Source: Chitinophagaceae bacterium (GTDB taxonomy: Bacteria; Bacteroidota; Bacteroidia; Chitinophagales; Chitinophagaceae). Taken from it: a DNA stretch of 16,279 bases. The DNA is taken from positions 1 through 16,279 of the forward strand of contig JANYEU010000148.1 of assembly GCA_025362915.1 (NCBI GenBank). Direction: 5' to 3'. Below are positions 6,751-13,593 of the stretch, piece by piece. The first letter of the stretch is position 1. The number at the start of each line of letters is the position of its first letter. A model generated the notes under the pieces. The model did not search any database. It saw nothing but the letters and a program-made list of their open reading frames with translations, and was not told the DNA's origin. A program made the translations under genes and the position numbers.

Positions 6751-6797
6751 GACTAGATTAGGATTCTTTTGCGAATTTTACTTTAGGTCATCTAGTC
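6751..6797. repeat. 8-bp inverted repeat downstream of the lmo0937-like gene
   Basis: GACTAGAT (6751-6758) and ATCTAGTC (6790-6797) are exact reverse complements with a 31-base loop, flanked by further near-symmetry (TATATTGG before, AGTATATTA after). A T-rich stretch ends only about 20 bp further on, so it is a weak terminator at best. Alternatives are an operator or a remnant of a mobile-element end. Confidence 0.3.
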
Positions 6798-6954
6798 AGT
6801 ATATTACTCTTTGCTTTTTTCAGTATTAGTGCTGTGCATGTAGAATTTGATAGGTAAAGGGAATTTGCAACACCATAATAGACCAAATTCAGATTACACA
6901 ATTGCCGCGATATAGTGGGATGGATGCAATTATATTTATCCAGAATATAAGTAG

Positions 6955-7062
6955 TTTTTGGGTAGATTAATATTAACTGAATAATTTATTAGAGGAAAGC
7001 TACAATTTCTAATTTTCTCTCGTATCATTACAACTCAATTAACTAATTCATCTACCCAAAAA
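6955..7062 (+). promoter_or_regulatory. 13-bp long-range inverted repeat in the DUF898 leader
   Basis: TTTTTGGGTAGAT (6955-6967) is the exact reverse complement of ATCTACCCAAAAA (7050-7062). The right arm ends 8 bases before the ATG at 7071, so in RNA the pairing would bury the ribosome-landing region. Between the arms AGAGGAAA and TTTTCTCT (about 6991-7020) could form a weaker inner stem. It could be a translational switch or a DNA site. No known riboswitch family was recognised. Confidence 0.45.
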
Positions 7063-7070
7063 ATCTTTTT

Positions 7071-7565
7071 ATGGAACAAAACAACACCTATAGATTCTCG
7101 TATCAAGGCACAGGCGGAGGCCTTTTTAAGATTCAGATTGTAAATTTTATTCTTACAGCCCTTACATTAGGCTTTTATTATCCTTGGGCTAAAGCAAAAA
7201 AACTCCAGTATTTATACAGCACCACAACCATAGACGACCACCCTTTTGCATTTACCGGTACGGGAAAAGAAATGTTTAAAGGATTTATACGGGCAGTAAT
7301 TCTACTAACGGTCATTTATGCAATTTTTTTCTATTTTTTCTTGGTTCTTAAAATGAAAGCACTTGCCTTTCTAATTTTATATGTTGCCATTTTTGTCATC
7401 ATCCCACTTGCCATACACGGTGCTTATAAATATAGAATGGCAAAGACAGTATGGAAAGGCATCCGTTTTGGATATACAGGCGACAGAATTGAACTGTTTC
7501 TATTATTTCTAAAAGGTATATTCCTTACCATTATCACCCTAGGTATTTATGGCGCATTGGTTTGA
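7071..7565 (+). CDS. DUF898 (YjgN-like) membrane protein, N-terminal part of a frameshifted gene
   Basis: This 164-residue part holds the start of a DUF898 protein, a multi-pass inner-membrane family that includes E. coli YjgN and has unknown function. Visible are a YRFSYQGTGGGLFKIQIVNF start, the family's TLGFYYPWAKAKKLQYLYS repeat (about residues 37-55), two to three membrane helices (about 75-118) and a second repeat ITLGIYGA, where the frame breaks. The expected continuation WFEMDLRKY is found one frame over. Removing one T at 7557-7558 would join this part to the next into a single 316-residue protein, close to family length. The gene is either broken, mis-sequenced, or expressed by frameshifting or coupled re-initiation. 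A structured leader (6955-7062) precedes it. Confidence 0.85.
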   Translation: MEQNNTYRFSYQGTGGGLFKIQIVNFILTALTLGFYYPWAKAKKLQYLYSTTTIDDHPFAFTGTGKEMFKGFIRAVILLTVIYAIFFYFFLVLKMKALAFLILYVAIFVIIPLAIHGAYKYRMAKTVWKGIRFGYTGDRIELFLLFLKGIFLTIITLGIYGALV

Positions 7566-8022
7566 GATGGATTTAAGAAAATATATCTTCCAAAACATCA
7601 AGGTTGGCGATGCATCCTTTCAATATCATGGGAATGGGAGCAAATACTTTGGGATAGTTATTGGCGGTTATCTACTAACCATCATCACGCTTGGCATCTA
7701 CGGTTTTTGGTGGCAAAAGAAGTTGTTTGATTATTTTGTAAATAATCTTGAATTGGTAAAAGATGATAAAAAACTAACCTTCAGATCTACCGCAACAGTA
7801 GGTGGTTTTTTCGAATTGTTAGTCTTGAATATGTTGCTTATTGTATTTACCTTAAGCATCGCTTTTCCATGGACATTGGTCAGAACCATGAAATTCATGA
7901 CCCAGAATATCATTGTAGAAGGAGAAATGTCTTTAGATGAATTGCAACAATCTCAAGAAGACTATAGTAATGCTACAGGCGATGACATGACGGACATGCT
8001 AGATCTTGGAATAGTGATATAA
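7549..8022 (+). CDS. DUF898 (YjgN-like) membrane protein, C-terminal part of a frameshifted gene
   Basis: This frame continues the DUF898 protein. Family sequence begins at WFEMDLRKYIFQNIKVGD, includes a third repeat TLGIYGFWWQKKLFDYF and a fourth, weaker one (TLSIAFPWTLVRTMKF), and ends in an acidic tail. It overlaps the upstream part by 17 bases. Two ATGs are in frame, 7549 and 7567; the second lies directly after the upstream TGA (TGAGATG), which would allow translational coupling. An N-terminus beginning inside a membrane repeat is not typical of the family, so I take the two parts as one gene disrupted by a single-base insertion. The M48 peptidase start follows its stop by one base, so ribosome flow through this segment also matters for the peptidase. 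Confidence 0.8.
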   Translation: MAHWFEMDLRKYIFQNIKVGDASFQYHGNGSKYFGIVIGGYLLTIITLGIYGFWWQKKLFDYFVNNLELVKDDKKLTFRSTATVGGFFELLVLNMLLIVFTLSIAFPWTLVRTMKFMTQNIIVEGEMSLDELQQSQEDYSNATGDDMTDMLDLGIVI

Positions 8023-8023
8023 C

Positions 8024-9106
8024 ATGGCAGACCACCTATTTCAATATTTTAACGGAAGGTCTGCAAAACCATATCAGGTAAGGATAGAGCTTATACAGGA
8101 TACCCTTTATGTGTTAGATGCATCACACAATCATGACAATGGACTACGGTTTCCTTTGCATGATTGTACTTGTGTAGTGTTGAAAAAGAAGGCATTTGTT
8201 TACCTGAACAAAGGGGCTACGGAATACATCGTTTTGCCAATAGAGAGCGATTATTATACACCAATCATTGCTGCAATAAACAGTGCAGATACTGGCTGGT
8301 ACAATAAACTACTTGCACAAAAATGGTACACTTTGGCGGGGGGCGTTGTAGGCATCATACTTAGTGTTTATTTATTTTTCACTTATGTGGTACCACCCAT
8401 TGCCATGGAATTTATATCTGTAAATGAAGAAATTAAACTGGGAAACACCTTTTACAACACTTTTACAGAAGGCGACAATATAGACAGCACGGGTACTTTT
8501 ATACTACAAAAATTTGTAGACAACCTAAAACTAAGTTCAAGGTATCCCATAAGGGTAACGGTTGTTGATGATAATATTGTAAATGCATTTGCCTTGCCTG
8601 GCGGTCATATAGTGGTTTATACAGGCATCATCAATAAGCTGGAAAATCCACAGGAATTGGTGGCACGTCTATCACACGAGTCATCGCATGTAAATAAACG
8701 CCATAGTTTACATTCTATGGTTTCCCGTTTTTCTTCATCCTTTTTATTTTCATTAATTACAAAAGATATCAATGGTTTGTCCAAAGGCATTCTTGACAAT
8801 GTAAATATGCTTCAGGTATTGAGTTATTCGAGAACATTGGAATCGCAAGCGGATGAAGAAGGCATGAAGCTAATGGTAAATAATAACATCAATCCAATTG
8901 GGATGAAATGGTTGATGGAAGATCTAAAAAAACTAAACCACGATATACCATCAAACATGTCATTTTTAAGTACACACCCACTAACAGACCAACGGATACA
9001 TAATGCCGATGTTTTTTCGAAGAAATACATACAGATGAATGCCCCTATGCCAGATGTTCAAATATCTCTTTGGGATGAACTGAAAAAGGAAAGCAAAGGG
9101 CAATAA
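8024..9106 (+). CDS. M48-family zinc metallopeptidase, membrane-anchored
   Basis: The 360-residue product has an N-terminal beta-rich domain (about residues 1-75) as seen in M48 proteins that pair with DUF898. One membrane helix follows (about 103-126), then an M48 peptidase domain (about 150-355). Zinc ligands are His218 and His222 of HESSH, with Glu219 as the catalytic base, and Glu273 of the ESQADEEG motif as third ligand; all are intact. The domain should lie outside the cytoplasm, acting on misfolded or envelope proteins, as in the BepA/LoiP group; that role is inferred. The ATG follows the DUF898 stop by a single base, so the genes are translationally coupled, and the DUF898-M48 pairing recurs in other bacteria. 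A terminator follows at 9223. Confidence 0.92.
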   Translation: MADHLFQYFNGRSAKPYQVRIELIQDTLYVLDASHNHDNGLRFPLHDCTCVVLKKKAFVYLNKGATEYIVLPIESDYYTPIIAAINSADTGWYNKLLAQKWYTLAGGVVGIILSVYLFFTYVVPPIAMEFISVNEEIKLGNTFYNTFTEGDNIDSTGTFILQKFVDNLKLSSRYPIRVTVVDDNIVNAFALPGGHIVVYTGIINKLENPQELVARLSHESSHVNKRHSLHSMVSRFSSSFLFSLITKDINGLSKGILDNVNMLQVLSYSRTLESQADEEGMKLMVNNNINPIGMKWLMEDLKKLNHDIPSNMSFLSTHPLTDQRIHNADVFSKKYIQMNAPMPDVQISLWDELKKESKGQ

Positions 9107-9117
9107 GTATTTCCATT

Positions 9118-9172
9118 CCATTGATTGAACCTTCGACACCATTAATCTAATTTTCCATACCATTCATCTAAC
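9118..9172. repeat. Array 2: three direct repeats with exact 21-bp period (CCATTNATYTAAC)
   Basis: The 13-base copies begin at 9118 (CCATTGATTGAAC), 9139 (CCATTAATCTAAT) and 9160 (CCATTCATCTAAC), exactly 21 bp apart, with unrelated spacers. The array starts 12 bp after the M48 stop and lies before the terminator at 9223. On the opposite strand the cores read GTTAGAT or GTTCAAT. The architecture is that of array 1 with a different motif. It is either an operator array for the gene at 9302 or an element of the M48 3' region. Confidence 0.7.
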
Positions 9173-9222
9173 TTTCTACTTAAGGCTTGCTTGAAAGATT
9201 GTTGATTGCATTCTCTCCATCC

Positions 9223-9242
9223 CCCCTATTTGAGGGGTTTTT
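9223..9242 (+). terminator. Rho-independent terminator after the DUF898-M48 unit
   Basis: CCCCT (9223-9227) pairs with AGGGG (9233-9237) around ATTTG, followed directly by five T. It is GC-strong for this AT-rich context. It lies 117 bp after the M48 stop, downstream of repeat array 2. Confidence 0.8.
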
Positions 9243-9301
9243 CATTAGCTGCAATAGATGGACTTTTGTGTCGTCAATGAGTAATTAATGAACAATTACA
9301 C

Positions 9302-9607
9302 ATGACAAATAAAAAATATTTTTCATCATTAAAAAATACAAATATGCTAATTAATCTAAAAATGAATGTTATTGCCATTGCAATTACCGGTTTGATTATG
9401 ACGGCTACCATTACCGCCCCTTTAACAAAAATCTTTGGAAAGAATTACAACAATTCCAAAGATTTTTCCTGTTGCAAAGGAGATAAATTGGTTGTTCACC
9501 ACTATTACACTTTCAATGTATTGTGGGTTGAAGTAGCCAATGGATATACCGAGGAAGTAACCGGTCAATCAAATCATGGAGGCTGCGTTATCCAATGCAG
9601 AGAATAG
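9302..9607 (+). CDS. Small secreted cysteine-containing hypothetical protein
   Basis: The 101-residue frame has a hydrophobic N-terminal region (about residues 22-41, MNVIAIAITGLIMTATITAP) that looks like a signal peptide. The mature part of about 55 residues carries four cysteines (SCCKGDK and GCVIQC) plus several aromatic residues (HHYYTFNVLWVEV). Disulfides are plausible if it is exported to the periplasm or surface. The start is uncertain: ATGs at 9302, 9344 and 9362 are in frame, and the last would give the most compact signal peptide. I do not recognise a named family. A 14-bp perfect inverted repeat lies inside the gene, between signal peptide and mature domain. The gene is monocistronic, closed by a strong terminator at 9635. 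Confidence 0.7.
   Translation: MTNKKYFSSLKNTNMLINLKMNVIAIAITGLIMTATITAPLTKIFGKNYNNSKDFSCCKGDKLVVHHYYTFNVLWVEVANGYTEEVTGQSNHGGCVIQCRE
9427..9467. repeat. 14-bp perfect inverted repeat inside the small secreted-protein gene
   Basis: AAAAATCTTTGGAA (9427-9440) and TTCCAAAGATTTTT (9454-9467) are exact reverse complements around a 13-base loop. The right arm ends in five T, so it resembles an intragenic terminator or a strong mRNA hairpin. It encodes the junction after the signal peptide. Confidence 0.7.
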
Positions 9608-9634
9608 TAAACAATAGTATTTAACCAAATTAAT

Positions 9635-9657
9635 AACTCCCGAAAGGGAGTTTTTTT
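9635..9657 (+). terminator. Rho-independent terminator with GAAA tetraloop
   Basis: AACTCCC (9635-9641) pairs with GGGAGTT (9646-9652) around GAAA, a stable GNRA loop, in a run of seven T (9651-9657). It lies 27 bp after the stop of the small secreted-protein gene. Confidence 0.92.
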
Positions 9658-9716
9658 GTGACTATCAAGTATTTATGCTTTACCGCTTAATTAACAATAA
9701 AGCGCTGTTTAAGCTT

Positions 9717-9724
9717 TAACTTTG
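9717..9724 (+). promoter_or_regulatory. Bacteroidota -7 promoter element (TAACTTTG)
   Basis: TAACTTTG is an exact TAnnTTTG match followed by CA, the usual context. It lies 45 bp before the ATG at 9770 and directly after the terminator at 9635, so the L,D-transpeptidase gene should have its own transcript. A -33 TTTG was not clear. Confidence 0.65.
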
Positions 9725-9769
9725 CACATAGTGAATTAATTAATTTCTTAATTGCTAAAAGTAAAAGGT

Positions 9770-10468
9770 ATGAAACATCTTTTTTTAAAAAAGCGACATT
9801 ATATTCTTCCAGTAATGATGCTATTTTGTACTACCCCGGTCTTCTCCCACAAAAACAAACAGAAAACAGTCTTTAATCCTGAAAAGAAAAGTCTGTATGA
9901 TCAACTGAACTTATCTGCACTCGGATTAAAACAAGAAATCTTTGAAAAGGCATTGGCAGGATGGAATGTATTACTTAAAAAACAACAGGTATCAAAGTCT
10001 GGATTTCTTTCCATAGTCGATTTATCCCAATCTTCCAACTCAAAAAGATTGTATGTGATAGACTTGGACAAAAAGGTTGTATTGTTTAATACTTACGTAG
10101 CACATGGTCGTAATTCGGGCGGAGAGTTTGCCGTAAAGTTTGCCAACAAACTTAATTCATTTAAATCAAGCCTTGGATTTTATTTAACCGGACCAACATA
10201 TAAAGGTGCGCACGGATTATCCATGAGATTAAAGGGAATAGAAAAGGGGATTAATGATGATGCAGAGGAACGCGGAATTGTAATGCATGGTGCAGCTTAT
10301 GTAAGCGAATCATTTATAAAATCATGTGGTCGCCTAGGTCGTAGCGAAGGATGCCCCGCTGTTCCAGAAGCACTTTGCCAACCCATTATTAATTTCATAA
10401 AGGATGGCTCTTGCTTTTATATGTATTACCCAGACAAACAATATCTAAAACATTCTACATTGGTTTAA
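9770..10468 (+). CDS. Murein L,D-transpeptidase catalytic domain protein (YkuD_2 type)
   Basis: The 232-residue product is an envelope enzyme of the L,D-transpeptidase class, which forms or exchanges peptidoglycan cross-links through a cysteine. It has an N-terminal signal segment (about residues 11-26, ending TTPVFS), a helical region and a catalytic domain (about 80-225). His173 lies in MHGAAYVSESF and the nucleophile Cys195 in GRLGRSEGCPAVP, the family's HG...S-x-GC pattern. The AHGRNSGG and TGPTYKGAHGLSMRLKGIE segments match the YkuD_2 (PF13645) group. I chose the ATG at 9770; a TTG six codons upstream is in frame but adds residues without value. It has its own -7 element at 9717. The next gene is convergent, with 35 bp between the two stops. 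Confidence 0.92.
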   Translation: MKHLFLKKRHYILPVMMLFCTTPVFSHKNKQKTVFNPEKKSLYDQLNLSALGLKQEIFEKALAGWNVLLKKQQVSKSGFLSIVDLSQSSNSKRLYVIDLDKKVVLFNTYVAHGRNSGGEFAVKFANKLNSFKSSLGFYLTGPTYKGAHGLSMRLKGIEKGINDDAEERGIVMHGAAYVSESFIKSCGRLGRSEGCPAVPEALCQPIINFIKDGSCFYMYYPDKQYLKHSTLV

Positions 10469-10503
10469 GTTGTAATATACTACTTGTTGGTCATTACCAA
10501 AAA

Positions 10504-11046
10504 CTACTTCGCTTTGTTGATGACAGATATATAGCATGCCTCCAGTTCCTTTAGCTTTTCCATTTGTGCCTGCACAGGATGAATGAATGGTCTTACTTTT
10601 TTTACCAGCAAATACGCATCATCCAGCATCAACCCACTCTTCAATAAATAGGCAATTGCCATCGTAGGTCCACGGCCTAATCCTTGCCTGCAATGAACAT
10701 ATACCGCTCCGCCCAACCTAATTTCTTGTTCAGCAAACTCTGCCCCTTTTATCAAATCTTCCAGCGATGGTGCCGTATTATCTATGGTAGGCAGATGCAG
10801 GTATTCAACGCCTTCCAACTCTGCTTCGCTGTAATCGGAATGCATCCGCATATTGATAATGGCAGTAACGCCCAGGTCTTTTAGTTTTTTAAGCCCTATC
10901 ATATTAAATTGACTACCCAGAAACAAATGGGAGGTAATTTGGCTTCTCTTTATGTTTGGAATGCCAAATACTAACCGGTGGAAGTTGTCAAATATCTTCT
11001 GTAAAAAAATGTATATTAATATGCCAATGCTTTTTATCTTAATCAT
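10504..11046 (-). CDS. Dual-specificity protein phosphatase-like protein
   Basis: The 180-residue product carries the cysteine-phosphatase signature HCRQGLGRGPT (Cys119 nucleophile, Arg125 phosphate-binding), with Asp89 in TIDNTAPS as the likely general acid. The fold outline ITSHLFLGSQ...LKDLGVTAIINMR is typical of DSP/PTP-like proteins. Residues 4-20 are hydrophobic and may anchor it at the membrane. The substrate is open: protein phosphotyrosine, phosphoinositide-like lipid or phosphatidylglycerophosphate are all possible for this type. The gene starts 9 bp after the stop of the diacylglycerol-kinase-like gene, so the pair is co-transcribed. That neighbour makes a lipid-related role reasonable, but this is inference. 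Confidence 0.88.
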   Translation of the reverse strand: MIKIKSIGILIYIFLQKIFDNFHRLVFGIPNIKRSQITSHLFLGSQFNMIGLKKLKDLGVTAIINMRMHSDYSEAELEGVEYLHLPTIDNTAPSLEDLIKGAEFAEQEIRLGGAVYVHCRQGLGRGPTMAIAYLLKSGLMLDDAYLLVKKVRPFIHPVQAQMEKLKELEACYISVINKAK

Positions 11047-11055
11047 ATTCGTAGT

Positions 11056-11940
11056 TTAATTTATCAATGGCACCAACATCTTTAAGGATTTTGGCAGTGC
11101 TTTAATGTGTAAATGAGAAGCTACCTGTTTTATGTCATCGCATATATATTCTGTTGGCCCATGCATACCAATACTTATTTCTTTGCAACGGACATGTTTC
11201 AACACATCTGATTCCGTTTGAAAAAGTGTACTTCCTGCCAATTGTAGCATAGAAATCAAACTGGTATCATTCAGTAATATCAGGTCTAAATAACCGTCCG
11301 TTATGCTGATATCGGGTAATAAAGAGAAGTCTTCTATCCCAATATTACCGGCATTGGTTACCGTAAGCGCAACGCAGCTTTCAACAAACAATTCACCATC
11401 AATCATCATGTTGTAGGTTGTTTGTTTTGCTTCAGCAATGGTTTGCAAAGTTGTAATGCCATACGCCAACTGGCCTAGCCTTCTTTTCATCTCCCTATCG
11501 GTATGTAAAATCATATCTGCCATGATGCCAAAGTTCACCCTGAGTAGAAATGGACAACCATTTGCCATCCCCATATCTATATCTGCTATTGTTACCTTAC
11601 CATTAATCAATAATTCTATCGCATCTTCTGTATCTTGGGGTATGCCAAATTCTTTAGACAGTACATTGGTTGTCCCCCCAGGAATTATTGCCAAAGGTGT
11701 ATCCTTACCCATCATAGCCCTGGCCACTTCTGTGACACTCCCATCACCGCCATAAATAACAATCAGATCGGTTTTCCCTATCAGGGAAGAGGCGATTTTA
11801 TAGGACTCCAATTCGTGGATGGTGACAGATACATTCCAGTCAATATTTTTATTTGCAAAGGCATTACTCAGGTAATAAAGTATGGGTTCGGCATTGCCAG
11901 ATACAGGATTAATGATGATATGAATATGTTTAAACTCCAT
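11056..11940 (-). CDS. Diacylglycerol/lipid kinase family protein (YegS/BmrU-like)
   Basis: The 294-residue product has the DAGK catalytic domain: INPVSGN near the N-terminus (about residues 10-16), nucleotide-binding GGDGSVTEV (64-72) and PGGTTN (87-92), then the beta-rich C-terminal domain with FGIMAD and TDGYLDL. These enzymes phosphorylate a lipid (diacylglycerol, sphingoid base or phosphatidylglycerol) with ATP at the inner membrane face; the substrate here cannot be read from sequence. All key motifs are intact. It starts 12 bp after the end of the decayed DUF2490 gene and ends 9 bp before the phosphatase gene, in a tight minus-strand operon. A kinase next to a phosphatase suggests a lipid phosphorylation cycle, without proof. 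Confidence 0.92.
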   Translation of the reverse strand: MEFKHIHIIINPVSGNAEPILYYLSNAFANKNIDWNVSVTIHELESYKIASSLIGKTDLIVIYGGDGSVTEVARAMMGKDTPLAIIPGGTTNVLSKEFGIPQDTEDAIELLINGKVTIADIDMGMANGCPFLLRVNFGIMADMILHTDREMKRRLGQLAYGITTLQTIAEAKQTTYNMMIDGELFVESCVALTVTNAGNIGIEDFSLLPDISITDGYLDLILLNDTSLISMLQLAGSTLFQTESDVLKHVRCKEISIGMHGPTEYICDDIKQVASHLHIKALPKSLKMLVPLIN

Positions 11941-11952
11941 AATTTATTATAC

Positions 11953-12604
11953 TTATCCACCCCTTCTCAAGTCTGGCATATAATAAAAGAAACACCTTAA
12001 TGTATGGTTCTGATCATAATGATATCCGTCTGCTTTTTCCTGATCCAATAACATATAACCAAAATCGAAGCTTAAATGCTTGTTTATATGTTGTTTTAGA
12101 CCAATAAACAAATCTATTCTGATCGAAAGCGTTATATACAATTTCCTTACCAGTCTGCACACAAAGCCCATCTTCTCCTGCCATCTCTGTTCATTCCTCA
12201 ATCGTCCCAAAAAAATCACTTTATTCAACTTGAATATCACTTGTGCCTGCTCGTAAATGCGGTTTTCATTTGCATAGTTATGCCTTCCCTGTACTGTTGG
12301 TGCCAACCACATTTGTGCGTATCCTAGCGTGAAAGTGATATTATCATTGAGCCAATAGTTTACGCCTACACGGGCAAAATAGAAATTAGGACTGGCAAAT
12401 AGTTGGTTAGCCCCTATAATGCAAGTCGGCAACCATCCCCCATTTAGTGGTGAATCGTTATGTACTGTTGATACTTATCCAAGATTGTGTCTGATTGTTT
12501 ACCACCCGCTGCGTTATCTGTGCAGTAAGTTTATTGGTTACAATTAGTAATACCATTGAAATAATGACAATACCTGATAAGCAACCAAATTTTAATTGTT
12601 TCAT
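11953..12604 (-). pseudogene. DUF2490-type outer-membrane beta-barrel gene, disrupted
   Basis: An ATG at 12604 opens 48 codons: a signal peptide ending in LTAQ, then NQTQSWISINST. Next comes an in-frame TAA (12460-12458). The same frame resumes as RFTTKWGMVADLHYRG and hits another TAA; the family sequence continues one frame over from about 12408 as NQLFASPNFYFARVGVNYWL to the end at 11953. Total length (652 bases, one over a multiple of three) fits a DUF2490 outer-membrane protein plus one extra base, perhaps in the G4 run at 12411-12414. Later family features (LGYAQMWLAP, GRLRNEQRW) are intact. With one nonsense codon and one frameshift it is probably non-functional, unless the sequence is in error. 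It lies 36 bp after the thrE C-part gene. Confidence 0.75.
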
Positions 12605-12640
12605 TTTAATATCTTTAAGGAGAGAAAATAATTTTAATAG

Positions 12641-13132
12641 TTATTTCTTAGCAAAGAGAACCTTGATGTCTTTTACAGATTCCTTACGCAATAAAAGCAT
12701 GGGTACTATCACACCAACGGTAAGGCTGATAAAAACAAACAACACTTTCAGTCCACAATTCACCGTTTCTGCCATCGTAGTAAGGTATATGGACGATTTC
12801 GGGTTGCCTATAAGTGTAATTAATCCTAGCATCATACGATAAGCCAAAATACCCGGTACCATTGGAATTACAGCCGGAATATAAAATATTAGTGGTGGCG
12901 TATGTTTGTAGTGAGCTGCGGGGATACTTAAAAATCCAATTGCCACAGCACCCAACAGTGATGCAAATGCAATATTGAATTCAAAAGACAACAATAACAG
13001 CTTTATAAAAACACCAATCGCTCCAAACAAAAAGATTTGAAATAGGCTACGGGGAGGCACATTAAAAAGGGCGGCAAACCCCAATGCCGCCAATCCTGCC
13101 CAAATTGATTTGTATAATAATATCCAACCCAT
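12641..13132 (-). CDS. Threonine/serine exporter, ThrE C-terminal-type membrane subunit (ThrE_2)
   Basis: The 163-residue product is almost entirely membrane helices, four to five in number, with the ThrE_2 (PF12821) pattern: KSIWAGLAALGFAALFNVP at the start, LLGAVAIGFLS, then the conserved IPAVIPMVPGILAYRMMLGL (about residues 86-105). Such proteins work with a larger ThrE_1 subunit, encoded just upstream, to export threonine or serine; in Corynebacterium both parts are one polypeptide. Start to upstream stop spacing is only 5 bp, so the two are coupled. This subunit looks complete, though its partner gene carries a nonsense codon. The DUF2490 remnant follows 36 bp downstream. Confidence 0.88.
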   Translation of the reverse strand: MGWILLYKSIWAGLAALGFAALFNVPPRSLFQIFLFGAIGVFIKLLLLSFEFNIAFASLLGAVAIGFLSIPAAHYKHTPPLIFYIPAVIPMVPGILAYRMMLGLITLIGNPKSSIYLTTMAETVNCGLKVLFVFISLTVGVIVPMLLLRKESVKDIKVLFAKK

Positions 13133-13137
13133 GATTA

Positions 13138-13572
13138 CTAAAATTGATAGATTAATGCGGAAGTAAGTATGCCCAAGGCAATGGTAAACGAGATAAGCAT
13201 CCCCACAATACCACGAGTAAGCCCATTCTGTATATTTCCATCAATGATGTCCGAGAAAGAATTGATGAATTGAACCCCAGGAATCAAAAATAATACAGAC
13301 GTAACATAGGCATGGTTCTGACCATCACTCAGTCCCAATTTAGAAGCTGCCCCCGCAATGAGTGATGCGATAAAAGCCGCAAAATAGACAGCCATATAAG
13401 GATTAAACTTTGCCTTTACAGATTCTTGCCTTACAAACAAACCCACTGCAGATGCCACAAAAGTGAAAGCAAGATCTATCGGGCTACCATCCGCCAAAGA
13501 ACAGAATCCCGCACCCGCCAAGCCTACCAACAAAAGCACCTGCCACCGCGGATAGTGGGGCAATTCTTCCAA
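13138..13572 (-). CDS. ThrE-type exporter, membrane part after an in-frame stop
   Basis: This segment holds the membrane half of a ThrE_1 (PF06738) protein, with about five helices: QVLLLVGLAGAGFCSLADGS, AFTFVASAVGLFVRQ, MAVYFAAFIASLIAGA, SVLFLIPGVQFINSFSDIIDG and a final helix. It continues in the same reading frame as the segment at 13594-13920; only a TAA at 13596-13594 separates them, and the codons between (IKSELKR) are sensible family sequence. The only nearby start is a TTG at 13572, which is not convincing. As written, this half would be made only by readthrough or re-initiation. It ends 5 bp before the ThrE_2 gene. Confidence 0.8.
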   Translation of the reverse strand: MEELPHYPRWQVLLLVGLAGAGFCSLADGSPIDLAFTFVASAVGLFVRQESVKAKFNPYMAVYFAAFIASLIAGAASKLGLSDGQNHAYVTSVLFLIPGVQFINSFSDIIDGNIQNGLTRGIVGMLISFTIALGILTSALIYQF

Positions 13573-13593
13573 TCTTTTTAGTTCAGATTTTAT

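Larger units (their letters stand above)
6736..7070. other. 335-bp non-coding gap with two inverted repeats
   Basis: No coding frame of interest was seen on either strand. The gap holds the inverted repeats at 6751-6797 and 6955-7062 (listed separately) and AT-rich leader sequence before the DUF898 gene. No clear TAnnTTTG promoter was found. Confidence 0.6.

Noticed and set aside
10487..10500. Terminator between the convergent L,D-transpeptidase and phosphatase genes
   Set aside because: TTGGT-CATT-ACCAA is a five-pair stem with no T-run on the plus strand and only a very short one on the minus strand; too weak to call.
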